Source of the DNA: JABDBK01 sp964453575
GTDB taxonomy: Bacteria; Pseudomonadota; Gammaproteobacteria; DSM-16500
Assembly: GCA_964453575.1 (NCBI GenBank)
Contig: CAYVRW010000013.1
Span: 1 to 30,747 of the forward strand
Direction of reading: 5' to 3'
DNA: 30,747 nucleotides
The stretch's first letter is position 1, and every line of letters begins with the position of its first letter. The notes under the pieces were generated by a model. It did no database searches. It saw nothing but the letters and a program-made list of their open reading frames with translations, and was not told the DNA's origin. Both the position numbers and the translations under genes were made by a program. Shown one piece after another: positions 8,147-16,291 of this stretch.

Positions 8147-10966
8147 ATGGAAAACCAAGATAAGAAGTCGAGTAAAAAAGAAGATATTATTAATGAATCC
8201 TCAGAAGAATCTTTTCCTGCCAGTGATGCACCAAGTTGGGCTGCGAATAATCCATCACGAACGAAAGAGCCGGAAGAAGAAGTGCATGCTAAACCTATTG
8301 AAAATTTTTCGTCAAAAACGCATAAATCATTAAAGGTCAATGGTAAAGAATACCATTATTGCAGTTTGCCTGATGCAGAAAAAGCTGGTCTAAAAGGCTT
8401 ATCAAAATTACCTTTTACTTTAAAAATTCTTTTAGAAAATTTAATGCGCTACGAAGATGGTCATACCGTCACTTTTGATGATATTAAAGCTGTTATTGAT
8501 TGGTTAGAGAAAAAATCATCAGATAGAGAAATAGCTTATCGGCCTACACGTGTTTTAATGCAAGATTTTACCGGGGTACCCGCAGTCGTTGATCTTGCAG
8601 CAATGCGTGCGGCCATTAAAAAATTAGGCGGTGATCCCGAAAAAATTAATCCACTTTCGCCTGTTGATTTAGTGATTGATCATTCCATACAAGTCGATGA
8701 ATTTCTCACCAAAAATGCATTCGTAACCAATGCGCGCATGGAAATGGAAAGAAATTATGAACGTTATGAATTTTTACGCTGGGGGCAACAAGCTTTTGAA
8801 AATTTTCGTGTAGTGCCGCCAGATACTGGGATTTGTCATCAAGTGAATTTAGAATATTTAGGTAAGGCCATTTGGTCGAGTGAAATAAATGGTAAACAAT
8901 ATGCGTATCCCGACACTTTAGTTGGAACGGATAGTCATACCACTATGATTAATGGTTTAGGTGTTTTAGGGTGGGGAGTAGGGGGTATTGAAGCGGAAGC
9001 GGCTATGCTTGGCCAACCTATATCGATGCTTATTCCAGAAGTTATCGGTGTTAAATTAACGGGAAAACTAAACGAAGGTGTTACTGCAACCGATTTAGTC
9101 TTAGAAGTGACTCACCGTTTGCGGAAAAAAGGTGTGGTGGGAAAATTTGTTGAATTTCATGGGCCAGGATTAAATGGTTTAACGATCGCAGATAGAGCAA
9201 CCATTGGCAATATGTCGCCTGAATACGGTGCAACTTGCGGATTTTTTCCTATCGATGAGGCTACTTTAGATTATCTGAAGTTAAGCGGACGTGATCAACA
9301 AACCATTGATCTTGTGGAAGCATATGCAAAAGCACAAGGATTATGGCATGATGCCGCGCATTCACCAGAATTTACCGATGTGGTTGAGTTTGATTTAGCT
9401 TCCATAAAACCTTGCATGGCTGGGCCTAAACGCCCGCAAGATAACGTTGAATTATCTCAGATTGCAGAAACATTTGAGACGTTATTAAAAGACAATGAGC
9501 AAATTGCTGAAAAAACCAAAGCATTTCCAACAGAGGCCGATTATACATTGCATCATGGCGATGTCGTCATTTCAGCAATTACCAGCTGCACTAATACGTC
9601 AAATCCCAGCGTTTTAATGGCGGCGGGACTTGTTGCCAAAAAAGCGATTGAAAAAGGCTTGCGCCGCAAACCTTGGGTGAAAACCTCATTTGCTCCAGGT
9701 TCACAAGTTGTCACAAAATACTTGGAAAAAGCAGGCTTGCAAACTTATCTTGATCAGTTAGGCTTTAGTTTGGTCGGTTATGGCTGCACCACTTGCATTG
9801 GAAATTCGGGGCCATTATTAGATGCTGTTGCTAATGCGGTTACCAAAAATGACTTGACAGTTTCTGCAGTATTGTCTGGTAATCGTAATTTTGAAGGCCG
9901 CATTCATCCGCAAGTTAAAGCAAATTGGCTGGCCTCACCACCGCTTGTGGTGGTTTATGCATTAACAGGCACCGTATTAATCGATATCACCAAAGAAGCC
10001 ATTGGTAAGGATGAAAAAGGTAAATCCATTTATTTAAAAGATATTTGGCCTACCGATGCAGAAATTGCACGAGAAATAAATTTGGTTTCGCAACAAATGT
10101 TTCATCAAACCTATGATGAAATTTTTACCGGTTCAGCCGAATGGCGTGCCATGAAAATTCCACAGTCAGAAACTTACGTGTGGCAAAATGATTCAACCTA
10201 TATTCAGCATCCACCGTTTTTTGATGATATGCGCATGACACCAAATAAATTAACGGATATTACGGATGCAGCCATATTGGTATTATTGGGTGATAGTATT
10301 ACGACCGATCATATTTCTCCCGCAGGTTCTTTTAGTGCTGATAGTCCGGCAGGAAAATATTTATTAAGTAAACATATCCCCGTAGAAGATTTTAATTCTT
10401 ATGGTTCACGCCGTGGTAATCATGAAGTCATGATGCGCGGTACCTTTGCTAATATTCGCATTAAAAATGAAATGATACCCGGTGTTGAAGGCGGTTTTAC
10501 TAAATACATTCCAACCGGTGAAACCTTAGCTATTTTTGATGCGGCTATGCGTTATAAAAAAGATAAAATACCGCTTGTGGTCATTGCAGGTAAAGAATAT
10601 GGCTCAGGATCATCACGCGATTGGGCAGCTAAAGGGCCTATGTTATTAGGTGTAAAAGCAGTGGTTGCTGAGAGTTTTGAACGTATTCATCGTTCTAATC
10701 TTATTGGTATGGGTATCATACCGTTAGAATTTGCTGAGGGTGTAACGCGTAAAACATTAAAACTAAATGGTTCAGAAAAAATTGATGTTTTAGGATTAAA
10801 TGATCAAATGAAGCCACGTATGAAACTGAAAGTTGTAATTCACCGTACGGATGGTTCGACTGATAATATCGAACTTCATTCACGTATTGATACCTTGAAT
10901 GAAGTGGAATATTACAAACAAGGCGGTATCTTACAGTATATGATAAGAAAAATATTAAAAGAATAA
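8147..10966 (+). CDS. acnA: Aconitate hydratase AcnA with N-terminal ESFPASD extension
   Basis: A 939-residue AcnA/IRP-type [4Fe-4S] aconitase that interconverts citrate and isocitrate. It may also hydrate the 2-methyl-cis-aconitate made by PrpD. The cluster ligands are C481 (SCTNTSNPS) and C547/C550 (GCTTCIGNSGP). GTDSHTTMINGLG near 262 and the C-terminal swivel domain (GSGSSRDWAAKGP near 825) are intact. The first roughly 60 residues are not part of normal AcnA, whose usual N-terminus corresponds to SLKVNGKEYHYCSLPDAEKAG. The extension is hydrophilic and carries EESFPASDAPSW at 20-31, a motif I know from small stand-alone proteobacterial proteins. ATG 8147 is preferred over GTG 8144 because GGAG lies 7 bases upstream. 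The nuclease gene follows 22 bases after the stop. Confidence 0.95.
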   Translation: MENQDKKSSKKEDIINESSEESFPASDAPSWAANNPSRTKEPEEEVHAKPIENFSSKTHKSLKVNGKEYHYCSLPDAEKAGLKGLSKLPFTLKILLENLMRYEDGHTVTFDDIKAVIDWLEKKSSDREIAYRPTRVLMQDFTGVPAVVDLAAMRAAIKKLGGDPEKINPLSPVDLVIDHSIQVDEFLTKNAFVTNARMEMERNYERYEFLRWGQQAFENFRVVPPDTGICHQVNLEYLGKAIWSSEINGKQYAYPDTLVGTDSHTTMINGLGVLGWGVGGIEAEAAMLGQPISMLIPEVIGVKLTGKLNEGVTATDLVLEVTHRLRKKGVVGKFVEFHGPGLNGLTIADRATIGNMSPEYGATCGFFPIDEATLDYLKLSGRDQQTIDLVEAYAKAQGLWHDAAHSPEFTDVVEFDLASIKPCMAGPKRPQDNVELSQIAETFETLLKDNEQIAEKTKAFPTEADYTLHHGDVVISAITSCTNTSNPSVLMAAGLVAKKAIEKGLRRKPWVKTSFAPGSQVVTKYLEKAGLQTYLDQLGFSLVGYGCTTCIGNSGPLLDAVANAVTKNDLTVSAVLSGNRNFEGRIHPQVKANWLASPPLVVVYALTGTVLIDITKEAIGKDEKGKSIYLKDIWPTDAEIAREINLVSQQMFHQTYDEIFTGSAEWRAMKIPQSETYVWQNDSTYIQHPPFFDDMRMTPNKLTDITDAAILVLLGDSITTDHISPAGSFSADSPAGKYLLSKHIPVEDFNSYGSRRGNHEVMMRGTFANIRIKNEMIPGVEGGFTKYIPTGETLAIFDAAMRYKKDKIPLVVIAGKEYGSGSSRDWAAKGPMLLGVKAVVAESFERIHRSNLIGMGIIPLEFAEGVTRKTLKLNGSEKIDVLGLNDQMKPRMKLKVVIHRTDGSTDNIELHSRIDTLNEVEYYKQGGILQYMIRKILKE

Positions 10967-10988
10967 TCGTTAGTTAATGAGAGTTATT

Positions 10989-11834
10989 ATGAATAAACTT
11001 AAGTCTATCTTATTAGTATGTATGTGTTTATATGCCATCTGTTGTTATTCCTGGAGCACGTTAGGTCATATGGTCGTTGCGCAAATTGCCTATGAAGAAT
11101 TAAAGCCTGACGTTAAAAAGAAAGTTGATACCATGGTGAAGGACTTAGGAAAAGAATATTATTATATTCATGCATTTTATCAAATAGGCCCCTGGGCTGA
11201 TTACCTTAGATCTCAAAAAATTGATATTTATGCCCATTGGCATTATATCGATGTAGCTTTCAGTGCGGATGGAACGGCACTTAAAAATCTTGAAGATACG
11301 GATAATGTTGCCTGGGCTATTCATCAAATCGAACCTGTGGTTGCTAATCAGAAAGCAAATCCTTATGAAAGAGCCAGGTTTTTAGCTTTTTTAGTGCATT
11401 TGATAGGAGACATTCATCAGCCTTTACATACCACGAGTAGAATTTCAGCGCCACTACCTGATGGTGATCAAGGCGGTAATCTCTATCATATTAAATTTCC
11501 CGCATTTCATCCAAAGACCATATCTTTGCATAAATTATGGGACCAAGGTATGGATATTTTTATTGGCGAGACTACCTTTGCAAGAGTGGTGGCCTTGAGT
11601 GATCAAATTACAGCACTTTATCCAAAAACGTTTTTTGATGCTAAAGTCGATGATTTGAATATTGATCATTGGGTCAATGAAGGACTGCAAACGACACTTT
11701 CTTTGGTTTATTCAACTCCAGAAAATCAACTTCCCTCGGATGATTATGTGGAATCGGGCAGGCGCATAACGCAGCAAAAAATAGCCTTGGCGGGTTATCG
11801 CTTGGCGGCTGTGTTAAATCAATTGTTGGGTTAA
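10989..11834 (+). CDS. Secreted S1/P1-type nuclease
   Basis: A zinc-dependent nuclease or phosphodiesterase of the S1/P1 family (fold shared with phospholipase C), 281 residues. A signal peptide (K3/K5, hydrophobic LLVCMCLYAICCY) should be cut before W22, because mature S1/P1 enzymes begin with a zinc-ligating Trp. Expected ligands: W22, H27, D71 (PWAD), H85 (HWHYID), H137/D141/H147 (HLIGDIHQPLH), and H181/D185 (HKLWD). The GDQGGN loop lies at 159-164. Spacings H-x3-D-x5-H and H-x3-D match P1. ATG 10989 is chosen because GAGAG precedes it and the signal peptide then starts correctly; the in-frame ATG at 10977 has no ribosome site. Probably cotranscribed with acnA. The product would be periplasmic or exported and could scavenge nucleotides. 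Confidence 0.9.
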   Translation: MNKLKSILLVCMCLYAICCYSWSTLGHMVVAQIAYEELKPDVKKKVDTMVKDLGKEYYYIHAFYQIGPWADYLRSQKIDIYAHWHYIDVAFSADGTALKNLEDTDNVAWAIHQIEPVVANQKANPYERARFLAFLVHLIGDIHQPLHTTSRISAPLPDGDQGGNLYHIKFPAFHPKTISLHKLWDQGMDIFIGETTFARVVALSDQITALYPKTFFDAKVDDLNIDHWVNEGLQTTLSLVYSTPENQLPSDDYVESGRRITQQKIALAGYRLAAVLNQLLG

Positions 11835-11891
11835 TGCCATGCAAAGCATCTTAACCTACTGATTTTAAAGGATGTCCCAAGTGATTAAATT

Positions 11892-11921
11892 TTGACAAAC
11901 ATACCATAATTGTATTATAAT
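11892..11921 (+). promoter_or_regulatory. Strong sigma70 promoter
   Basis: TTGACA at 11892-11897 and TATAAT at 11916-11921, separated by 18 bases, are both consensus hexamers. Transcription would start near 11928, about 20 bases before the ATG at 11951. It differs from the other effector-like genes, whose promoters lack a -35 and carry a CGGTAT element. Confidence 0.75.
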
Positions 11922-11950
11922 AATACAACATTAATGGGGTAAACTTTGTC

Positions 11951-12787
11951 ATGTTAAATAAAATTTTACTTGGGGCCGCTTGTTTAATCTATTCAGGAGT
12001 TTCTTCCTGTATAGATGATCTTTTGTCATTTGGTCAAGAATACAGGGTTCGTCTTCGTTACAGAAATTATTCAAAGAAGCTAAATAAAAAACCGAATAAC
12101 TATGAACTCAAAATGTTAGTAAAAGAAAACGAGCGATTGGTAGATAAATATAATATGAATTTGTTTTCTACATATTTTAAGCGTATTGCTGCAATTGGCG
12201 TAATGGCACTTTGCGCGGCAGCTTTTGTCGGTTCATTAGCCTTGCCTATACCAGGATTAACTCCGTTAACGACATTAGGATTGCTGCCTATCCTAAAAGC
12301 TTGTGGAATAGGAATAGGGTATACCATAGCAGCTAGAACCATAGCTTCGACATTAGGAGCTCTGGGTGATTATGTTCGTTTTCGAAGAAATTACTCTCCA
12401 TTCTATGAGATCTTGCTTGAGCAAAGGAAAGGAGTAGGTTGGAACTTCTTCAAAGATGGTGTGTCTAGCGGTATCTTTGGTGAATTTGGAGACAACATAT
12501 GGGCACATTATACTAAAAAATGGGAAATGGAGAGTATCCCTAAAAAAGATGCGGCTGAAGGTAATCAATCAGTTGCTTATGGCGTTGTTTTAAGTGACAG
12601 TTCTTCCTCACGCATAAGTTCTCAGCTTGAAAAACAAAATGGTCAGGAATGCGAGGAAAAGGGCGAAGTGTATGTTGGTGCTCGCGCTCTGTTTCGGCGA
12701 GCTAGAGATGCGATAGCAGGTCCAACAGTTCCTGAGCAGAAAACTCGTCGTAGCATGTCCTTCAGTAGCAGCAGCGACGACGATTAA
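11951..12787 (+). CDS. Unknown two-segment membrane protein, paralogue 1
   Basis: I do not recognise the family. The 278 residues show a hydrophobic N-terminus (KILLGAACLIYSGVSSC), a basic region (residues 30-75) and two close membrane segments at about 79-97 and 103-137 around the turn PIPGLTPL. A GIFGEFGD motif lies at 174-181. The soluble C-terminal tail has low-complexity serine and acidic residues (ends SFSSSSDDD). The gene at 13019 has the same membrane core (FVGSLALPIPGLTPL versus FVGALAFPLPGITPL) and GVFGELG, so the two are tandem paralogues. The tails differ completely. The serine/acidic C-terminus would suit Dot/Icm export, which is inference. Ribosome site is weak (GGGG about 14 bases upstream). 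Its stop overlaps the stop of an osmC fragment on the other strand. Confidence 0.65.
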   Translation: MLNKILLGAACLIYSGVSSCIDDLLSFGQEYRVRLRYRNYSKKLNKKPNNYELKMLVKENERLVDKYNMNLFSTYFKRIAAIGVMALCAAAFVGSLALPIPGLTPLTTLGLLPILKACGIGIGYTIAARTIASTLGALGDYVRFRRNYSPFYEILLEQRKGVGWNFFKDGVSSGIFGEFGDNIWAHYTKKWEMESIPKKDAAEGNQSVAYGVVLSDSSSSRISSQLEKQNGQECEEKGEVYVGARALFRRARDAIAGPTVPEQKTRRSMSFSSSSDDD

Positions 12788-12869
12788 TGTATCGTAATCT
12801 CCATCTCCGCTAACACCTGCTTAACATGCACCACCGTTTTCACTGAATTCGTAATAAAACAATTCGCAT
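12784..12869 (-). pseudogene. Duplicated 3' fragment of the osmC-like gene
   Basis: Bases 12788-12869 match the end of the intact osmC-like gene at 13867-13948 with only four mismatches in 82 positions, at a constant offset of 1079. Read on the minus strand, the fragment still encodes the last 26 residues (NCFITNSVKTVV ... EMEITIH) and its own stop, with one visible change (Pro to Gln). Upstream of it (beyond 12869) the homology ends abruptly. It is a remnant of the duplication that produced the two flanking membrane-protein paralogues. Confidence 0.9.
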
Positions 12870-12967
12870 TCATAATTTTTTATAAAAATCATTAGGTTAT
12901 TTATTCTAATCGGCGTTGTTGCGCAATTCTAATCTATTAACTTTCAGCCAAAAGTGTGACCATTTTA

Positions 12968-12976
12968 TGTTATAAT
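12968..12976 (+). promoter_or_regulatory. Extended -10 promoter of paralogue 2
   Basis: TGTTATAAT is a consensus extended -10 (TG-N-TATAAT) without a good -35. It lies 43 bases before the chosen ATG at 13019. The rest of 12870-13018 is AT-rich, with no gene seen. Confidence 0.5.
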
Positions 12977-13018
12977 TACAATGTAACGCATTGAATTTGA
13001 CCATAAACGGTGAGTTTT

Positions 13019-13837
13019 ATGAGTACATTTACGAGAAGTCTTAGAGTCGGTTTCGGTTGGATACCTGGCATTGATACCTTGGGTGGTATAGGTGTGCAAA
13101 TCTATAACTATGCTAATGGTATATCTTTTAAAATCATCTTAGCTAACAAAAAGAGTATGAATAAGGCCGATAGAAATGAGGTCATACTTGCTGAATTGAC
13201 TCCCTGGACTCGTAATTTAAAACGTCTTTTTGAAATCGCAATGCTAACATTGTGTATACTGGGTTTCGTGGGCGCGTTGGCTTTTCCTCTTCCAGGTATA
13301 ACTCCGCTTGTCACGCTAAGTGCGATAGGTATTGCAAAGGCTTGTGGGATTACATTGGGATGGGCATTATTGGCTAGAACCGTCGGTGCATTGATCGGAT
13401 GTGGTGTTGATAAGTTAAGATTAATGAGTCATCAGTTTCTGGATCAATCTCCAAAACAGGAAGAAATCAGAAAGAAGTTTAGCTGGACGATTGCTTTAAG
13501 TATGGGTGTGTTTGGAGAGTTGGGATGTGTTACTGGCCGTAGTGCATTAGCATCAGTTGTTAAATGGATTAGTAAACCTAGTGCTAAACATAAGAAAAGT
13601 GGTGAAGCTTTTGATTCTAGTGAACCTGTTGATTTGGTAGCTAAAGAAAACGAAATTCCAAGTCGATTAAATACTTCAACGACGTCAATTTTTTCAAATG
13701 TTCATCGCAACTCGCAATCTAAACCTCAAGAGAATGGTGATGCCCTTCCTGTTTTGAGACCTTATAGACCTAGCATACAGAATAGTGGTAGGGGTCATGT
13801 AGATATACCTGTTAATAACAGATCGAATAAACGATAA
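13019..13837 (+). CDS. Unknown two-segment membrane protein, paralogue 2
   Basis: A 272-residue tandem paralogue of the protein at 11951. Shared core: membrane segments at about 72-90 and 96-127 joined by PLPGITPL, then KACGITLGWALLART (KACGIGIGYTIAART in the partner) and GVFGELG at 163-169. The N-terminus (STFTRSLRVGFGWIPGIDTLGG) and the polar C-terminal 90 residues are unrelated to the partner, showing fast divergence outside the membrane core. ATG 13019 is chosen because GGTGAG precedes it; the upstream GTG at 13010 has no ribosome site. The gene converges on osmC with a 25-base gap, the arrangement copied in the duplication. Function unknown; a membrane-inserted effector is one possibility. 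Confidence 0.65.
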   Translation: MSTFTRSLRVGFGWIPGIDTLGGIGVQIYNYANGISFKIILANKKSMNKADRNEVILAELTPWTRNLKRLFEIAMLTLCILGFVGALAFPLPGITPLVTLSAIGIAKACGITLGWALLARTVGALIGCGVDKLRLMSHQFLDQSPKQEEIRKKFSWTIALSMGVFGELGCVTGRSALASVVKWISKPSAKHKKSGEAFDSSEPVDLVAKENEIPSRLNTSTTSIFSNVHRNSQSKPQENGDALPVLRPYRPSIQNSGRGHVDIPVNNRSNKR

Positions 13838-13862
13838 TTCGGTTTTTAAGTGATTCCATCTA

Positions 13863-14339
13863 TCAATGTATTGTAATCTCCATCTCCGCCAACACCGGCT
13901 TCACATGCACCACCGTTTTCACTGAATTCGTAATAAAACAATTCGCATGTGCTTTTTCTAATAACTGCCGCAATACGCCTACTTCTGGCGTCTGATTAGG
14001 CGGAAAAGTAATTTCAGGATGCAAGGTCACTTCGGTAATCGATATTTTTCCTTCGGAATTTTTCGCAAGTTCACCCGTTGCTTTATCGATATAACTATCA
14101 ATGGTAATGTTTTTAGTTGCAGCAATGGCAAGAAAAGTTAGCATAAAACAACTCGAAATGGCGGCAACTAACATTTCTTCGGGATTGGCAAGGCTGGGTT
14201 CGCCCAGATATTCAGGTGCAGCGCTGACTTCAGTGGTAGAGCCACCAGAAAAATGCACAGTATGGGCTCTGTTGTATGTTTTATAGTTAAAATCTTTGGT
14301 TGTGCGCTTCCATGCTATATTAATAACATGTGTTGACAT
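13863..14339 (-). CDS. OsmC/Ohr-family peroxide-detoxification protein
   Basis: A 158-residue member of the OsmC/Ohr fold, thiol peroxidases that reduce organic hydroperoxides in the cytosol. Both family cysteines are present: C64 (ISSCFML, peroxidatic) and C134 (ANCFITNSV, resolving). PEYLGEPSLANPEEMLVAA at 42-60 precedes the first Cys as in the YhfA/OsmC-like branch. The start at 14339 has a consensus GGAGG 7 bases upstream. It is monocistronic, divergent from phhA. Its last 26 codons exist in a second copy at 12784-12869. Whether it belongs to OsmC, Ohr or the third subfamily is not decided. Confidence 0.88.
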   Translation of the reverse strand: MSTHVINIAWKRTTKDFNYKTYNRAHTVHFSGGSTTEVSAAPEYLGEPSLANPEEMLVAAISSCFMLTFLAIAATKNITIDSYIDKATGELAKNSEGKISITEVTLHPEITFPPNQTPEVGVLRQLLEKAHANCFITNSVKTVVHVKPVLAEMEITIH

Positions 14340-14472
14340 GGTATGCCTCCATTCTATTAAATTCCAAGTGGACGCATTATAGCAGCATATTTAAGATGAA
14401 TAAAACGGATTGATGCGTTAAAGTTGTATTTGATAAAATAAAGTTAATTTTGCTAACAAAGAGAGGTTTATT

Positions 14473-15273
14473 ATGGCAAAAAAAACAGCTTCAACTTATA
14501 AAGCAAAGCCAGTAGACCATCAAGGTTATGCGATTTATGATGCGGAAGAAAATCAAGTATGGCATGACTTGATGATAAGACAAATTCCTATTGTTACAGG
14601 AAGAGCTTGTGATGAATATATCCGCGGCATTGAATTGTTGAATCTTTCACCCGATAGAATTCCTCAATGTCCTGATGTATCAAAAATATTAAGGTCTATT
14701 ACCGGATGGACGTTAGAACCGGTGCCTGCACTTATTTCATTTGATCGTTTTTTTAAATTATTGGCTAATCGAAAATTCCCAGCAGCTACTTTTATTCGTA
14801 GACGTGAAGAACTGGATTATTTGGAAGAACCGGATATTTTTCATGAAGTCTTTGGCCATTGTCCTTTGTTAACGAATCAAGCTTATGCCGATTTTACCGA
14901 AACTTATGGCAGGCTTAGTTTAGAAGCATCGCCTGAAGATAGAGTCATGTTAGCCAGATTATATTGGTTTACCATTGAATTTGGTTTAATTCAAAGTGGT
15001 TCCGATTTAAAAATTTATGGCGGGGGCATATTATCTTCCAAAAGTGAAACGATTTATGCTTATGAAAGTGATATACCAGTACGAAAACCTTTGGAAGTAT
15101 TAGATGCACTTCGTACACCGTATCGCATTGATATTATGCAACCCGTTTATTTTTATATTCAAAGTTTCGATGATTTATTTAAATTGATTGATATGGATTT
15201 AATCGCTTTAATTCAAGAAGCGCGTCGTTTAGGAATGCATAAACCCCTTTATAATACTGTTGATAAAGAGTGA
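14473..15273 (+). CDS. phhA: Phenylalanine-4-hydroxylase
   Basis: Tetrahydrobiopterin- and Fe(II)-dependent conversion of Phe to Tyr in the cytosol. At 266 residues it has the catalytic domain only, as expected for bacteria. The 2-His-1-Glu iron triad is visible: H124 and H129 in DIFHEVFGHCPLL, and E169 in YWFTIEFGL. GAGAGG lies 7 bases upstream of the start. The next gene, 11 bases on, is the pterin-recycling dehydratase, so phhA-phhB is an operon. In Legionella the orthologue supports tyrosine supply and homogentisate/pyomelanin formation (established knowledge); no pyomelanin pathway gene is in this window. Confidence 0.95.
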   Translation: MAKKTASTYKAKPVDHQGYAIYDAEENQVWHDLMIRQIPIVTGRACDEYIRGIELLNLSPDRIPQCPDVSKILRSITGWTLEPVPALISFDRFFKLLANRKFPAATFIRRREELDYLEEPDIFHEVFGHCPLLTNQAYADFTETYGRLSLEASPEDRVMLARLYWFTIEFGLIQSGSDLKIYGGGILSSKSETIYAYESDIPVRKPLEVLDALRTPYRIDIMQPVYFYIQSFDDLFKLIDMDLIALIQEARRLGMHKPLYNTVDKE

Positions 15274-15284
15274 GAATATAAGAA

Positions 15285-15611
15285 ATGAGTGAATTACATA
15301 CGATTCGTTGTGTAGGCTGTGAAGGTGGCATTCCTGCATTAACAAGGGATGAAGTTAATCAATTATTACCACAATTAAAAGATTGGCAAGTAAGCGATGA
15401 TGGAAAACAAATAAGTAAACGTTTTACTTTCAAAGGCTTTTATAAGACCATGGCATTTGTCAATGCCATTGCGTGGATTGCTAATCAAGAAAATCATCAC
15501 CCTGAATTGCAAGTGGGTTATGATTATTGTTTAGTACAATATACTACGCATGCTATTTCTGGATTGAGCAAAAATGATTTTATTTGTGCCGCAAAAATAG
15601 ATATTTTATAA
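15285..15611 (+). CDS. phhB: Pterin-4a-carbinolamine dehydratase
   Basis: Dehydrates 4a-hydroxytetrahydropterin produced by PhhA, regenerating the cofactor. The 108 residues carry the active-site signature: NQENHHPEL (H71, H72, P73) and TTHAISGLSKNDF (H89), following the helix FKGFYKTMAFVNAIAWIA. A Cys pair (CVGCEGG at 9-15) at the N-terminus is typical of the bacterial form. It is the second gene of the phhA-phhB operon. The next gene, 25 bases downstream, is the R-SNARE-like gene, so read-through is possible. Confidence 0.94.
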   Translation: MSELHTIRCVGCEGGIPALTRDEVNQLLPQLKDWQVSDDGKQISKRFTFKGFYKTMAFVNAIAWIANQENHHPELQVGYDYCLVQYTTHAISGLSKNDFICAAKIDIL

Positions 15612-15636
15612 AGATATTTTAAACAAGGATGATGTT

Positions 15637-16257
15637 ATGCTGCCGTTGAATGCAATAGGGATTTATACTCAAGTGGTACCTAATGACTGGTCAGTCTTAA
15701 AAAAAACCAAATATGCGCAAGAAGAAAAAGATAGTGCTTTTTTTAAGAAGAATCAATTAGAAAATATTGACAACTATGTGTTTCATGACGAGTCAAAAGA
15801 TTATTTAACTTTAGAAGATGGCTTTGTTCGCGAGCGTATTTTTATTAAAGAACCCCTTAAAGAGTATAATTATCTTTTTAAATCCAATTATGCTAAAGCT
15901 TTATTTGCAATTTCAAGTAAATCAGAATTAAGTGAAAAAGAATTAGGTTTTTTATATAAGAATATAGAATATATTTTTTTGAAACCTGAGTCAACCAAAG
16001 AAACGCTGGATAAGATGATTGCAAATCCTTACGGATTTAACGGCAGAGAAATTTTTAAAGGCAGCGATGCAGTCATCGATAAAATCAGAGAAGACCTGAA
16101 ATTTATTTTAGTTAAAATGCGCGAAAATATCGATCTTGTTTTGGAAAGAGGTGAAAAGCTGGAAGAATTGGAGAAAAAGGCCATACATCTTAAGGAATCT
16201 GCAATAAAGTTTGATGATAAAGCGAAAGAATTGAATTCGTGTTGTTGGTATTGGTAG
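15637..16257 (+). CDS. Longin/R-SNARE-like protein resembling eukaryotic Ykt6
   Basis: The 206 residues end in a complete R-SNARE motif (about 143-200). The zero-layer arginine is R171 in VLERGEKL. At VAMP2 spacing the +1 to +8 layers are L175, L178, A182, L185, A189, F192, A196 and L199, each the same residue type as in VAMP2; M161, I165 and V168 fill layers -3 to -1. LERGEKL and the terminal NSCC are what Ykt6 shows, but the Ykt6 CaaX box is replaced by WYW. The N-terminal 130 residues fit a longin domain in length and pattern (AFFKKNQLENIDNYVF resembles the Ykt6 helix after its first strands). There is no transmembrane segment. By inference it would be secreted into the host to pair with Q-SNAREs and redirect vesicle fusion. 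AAGGATGAT serves as ribosome site. The F-box gene follows after 34 bases. Confidence 0.85.
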   Translation: MLPLNAIGIYTQVVPNDWSVLKKTKYAQEEKDSAFFKKNQLENIDNYVFHDESKDYLTLEDGFVRERIFIKEPLKEYNYLFKSNYAKALFAISSKSELSEKELGFLYKNIEYIFLKPESTKETLDKMIANPYGFNGREIFKGSDAVIDKIREDLKFILVKMRENIDLVLERGEKLEELEKKAIHLKESAIKFDDKAKELNSCCWYW

Positions 16258-16291
16258 TATCCTTTCTTTCCATTTGATAAGGAATATTCGG

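Noticed and set aside
16246..16257. C-terminal CWYW of the R-SNARE as a prenylation CaaX box
   Set aside because: The a-positions are aromatic and X is Trp, which neither farnesyl- nor geranylgeranyltransferase normally accepts; reported as a lost or altered box instead.
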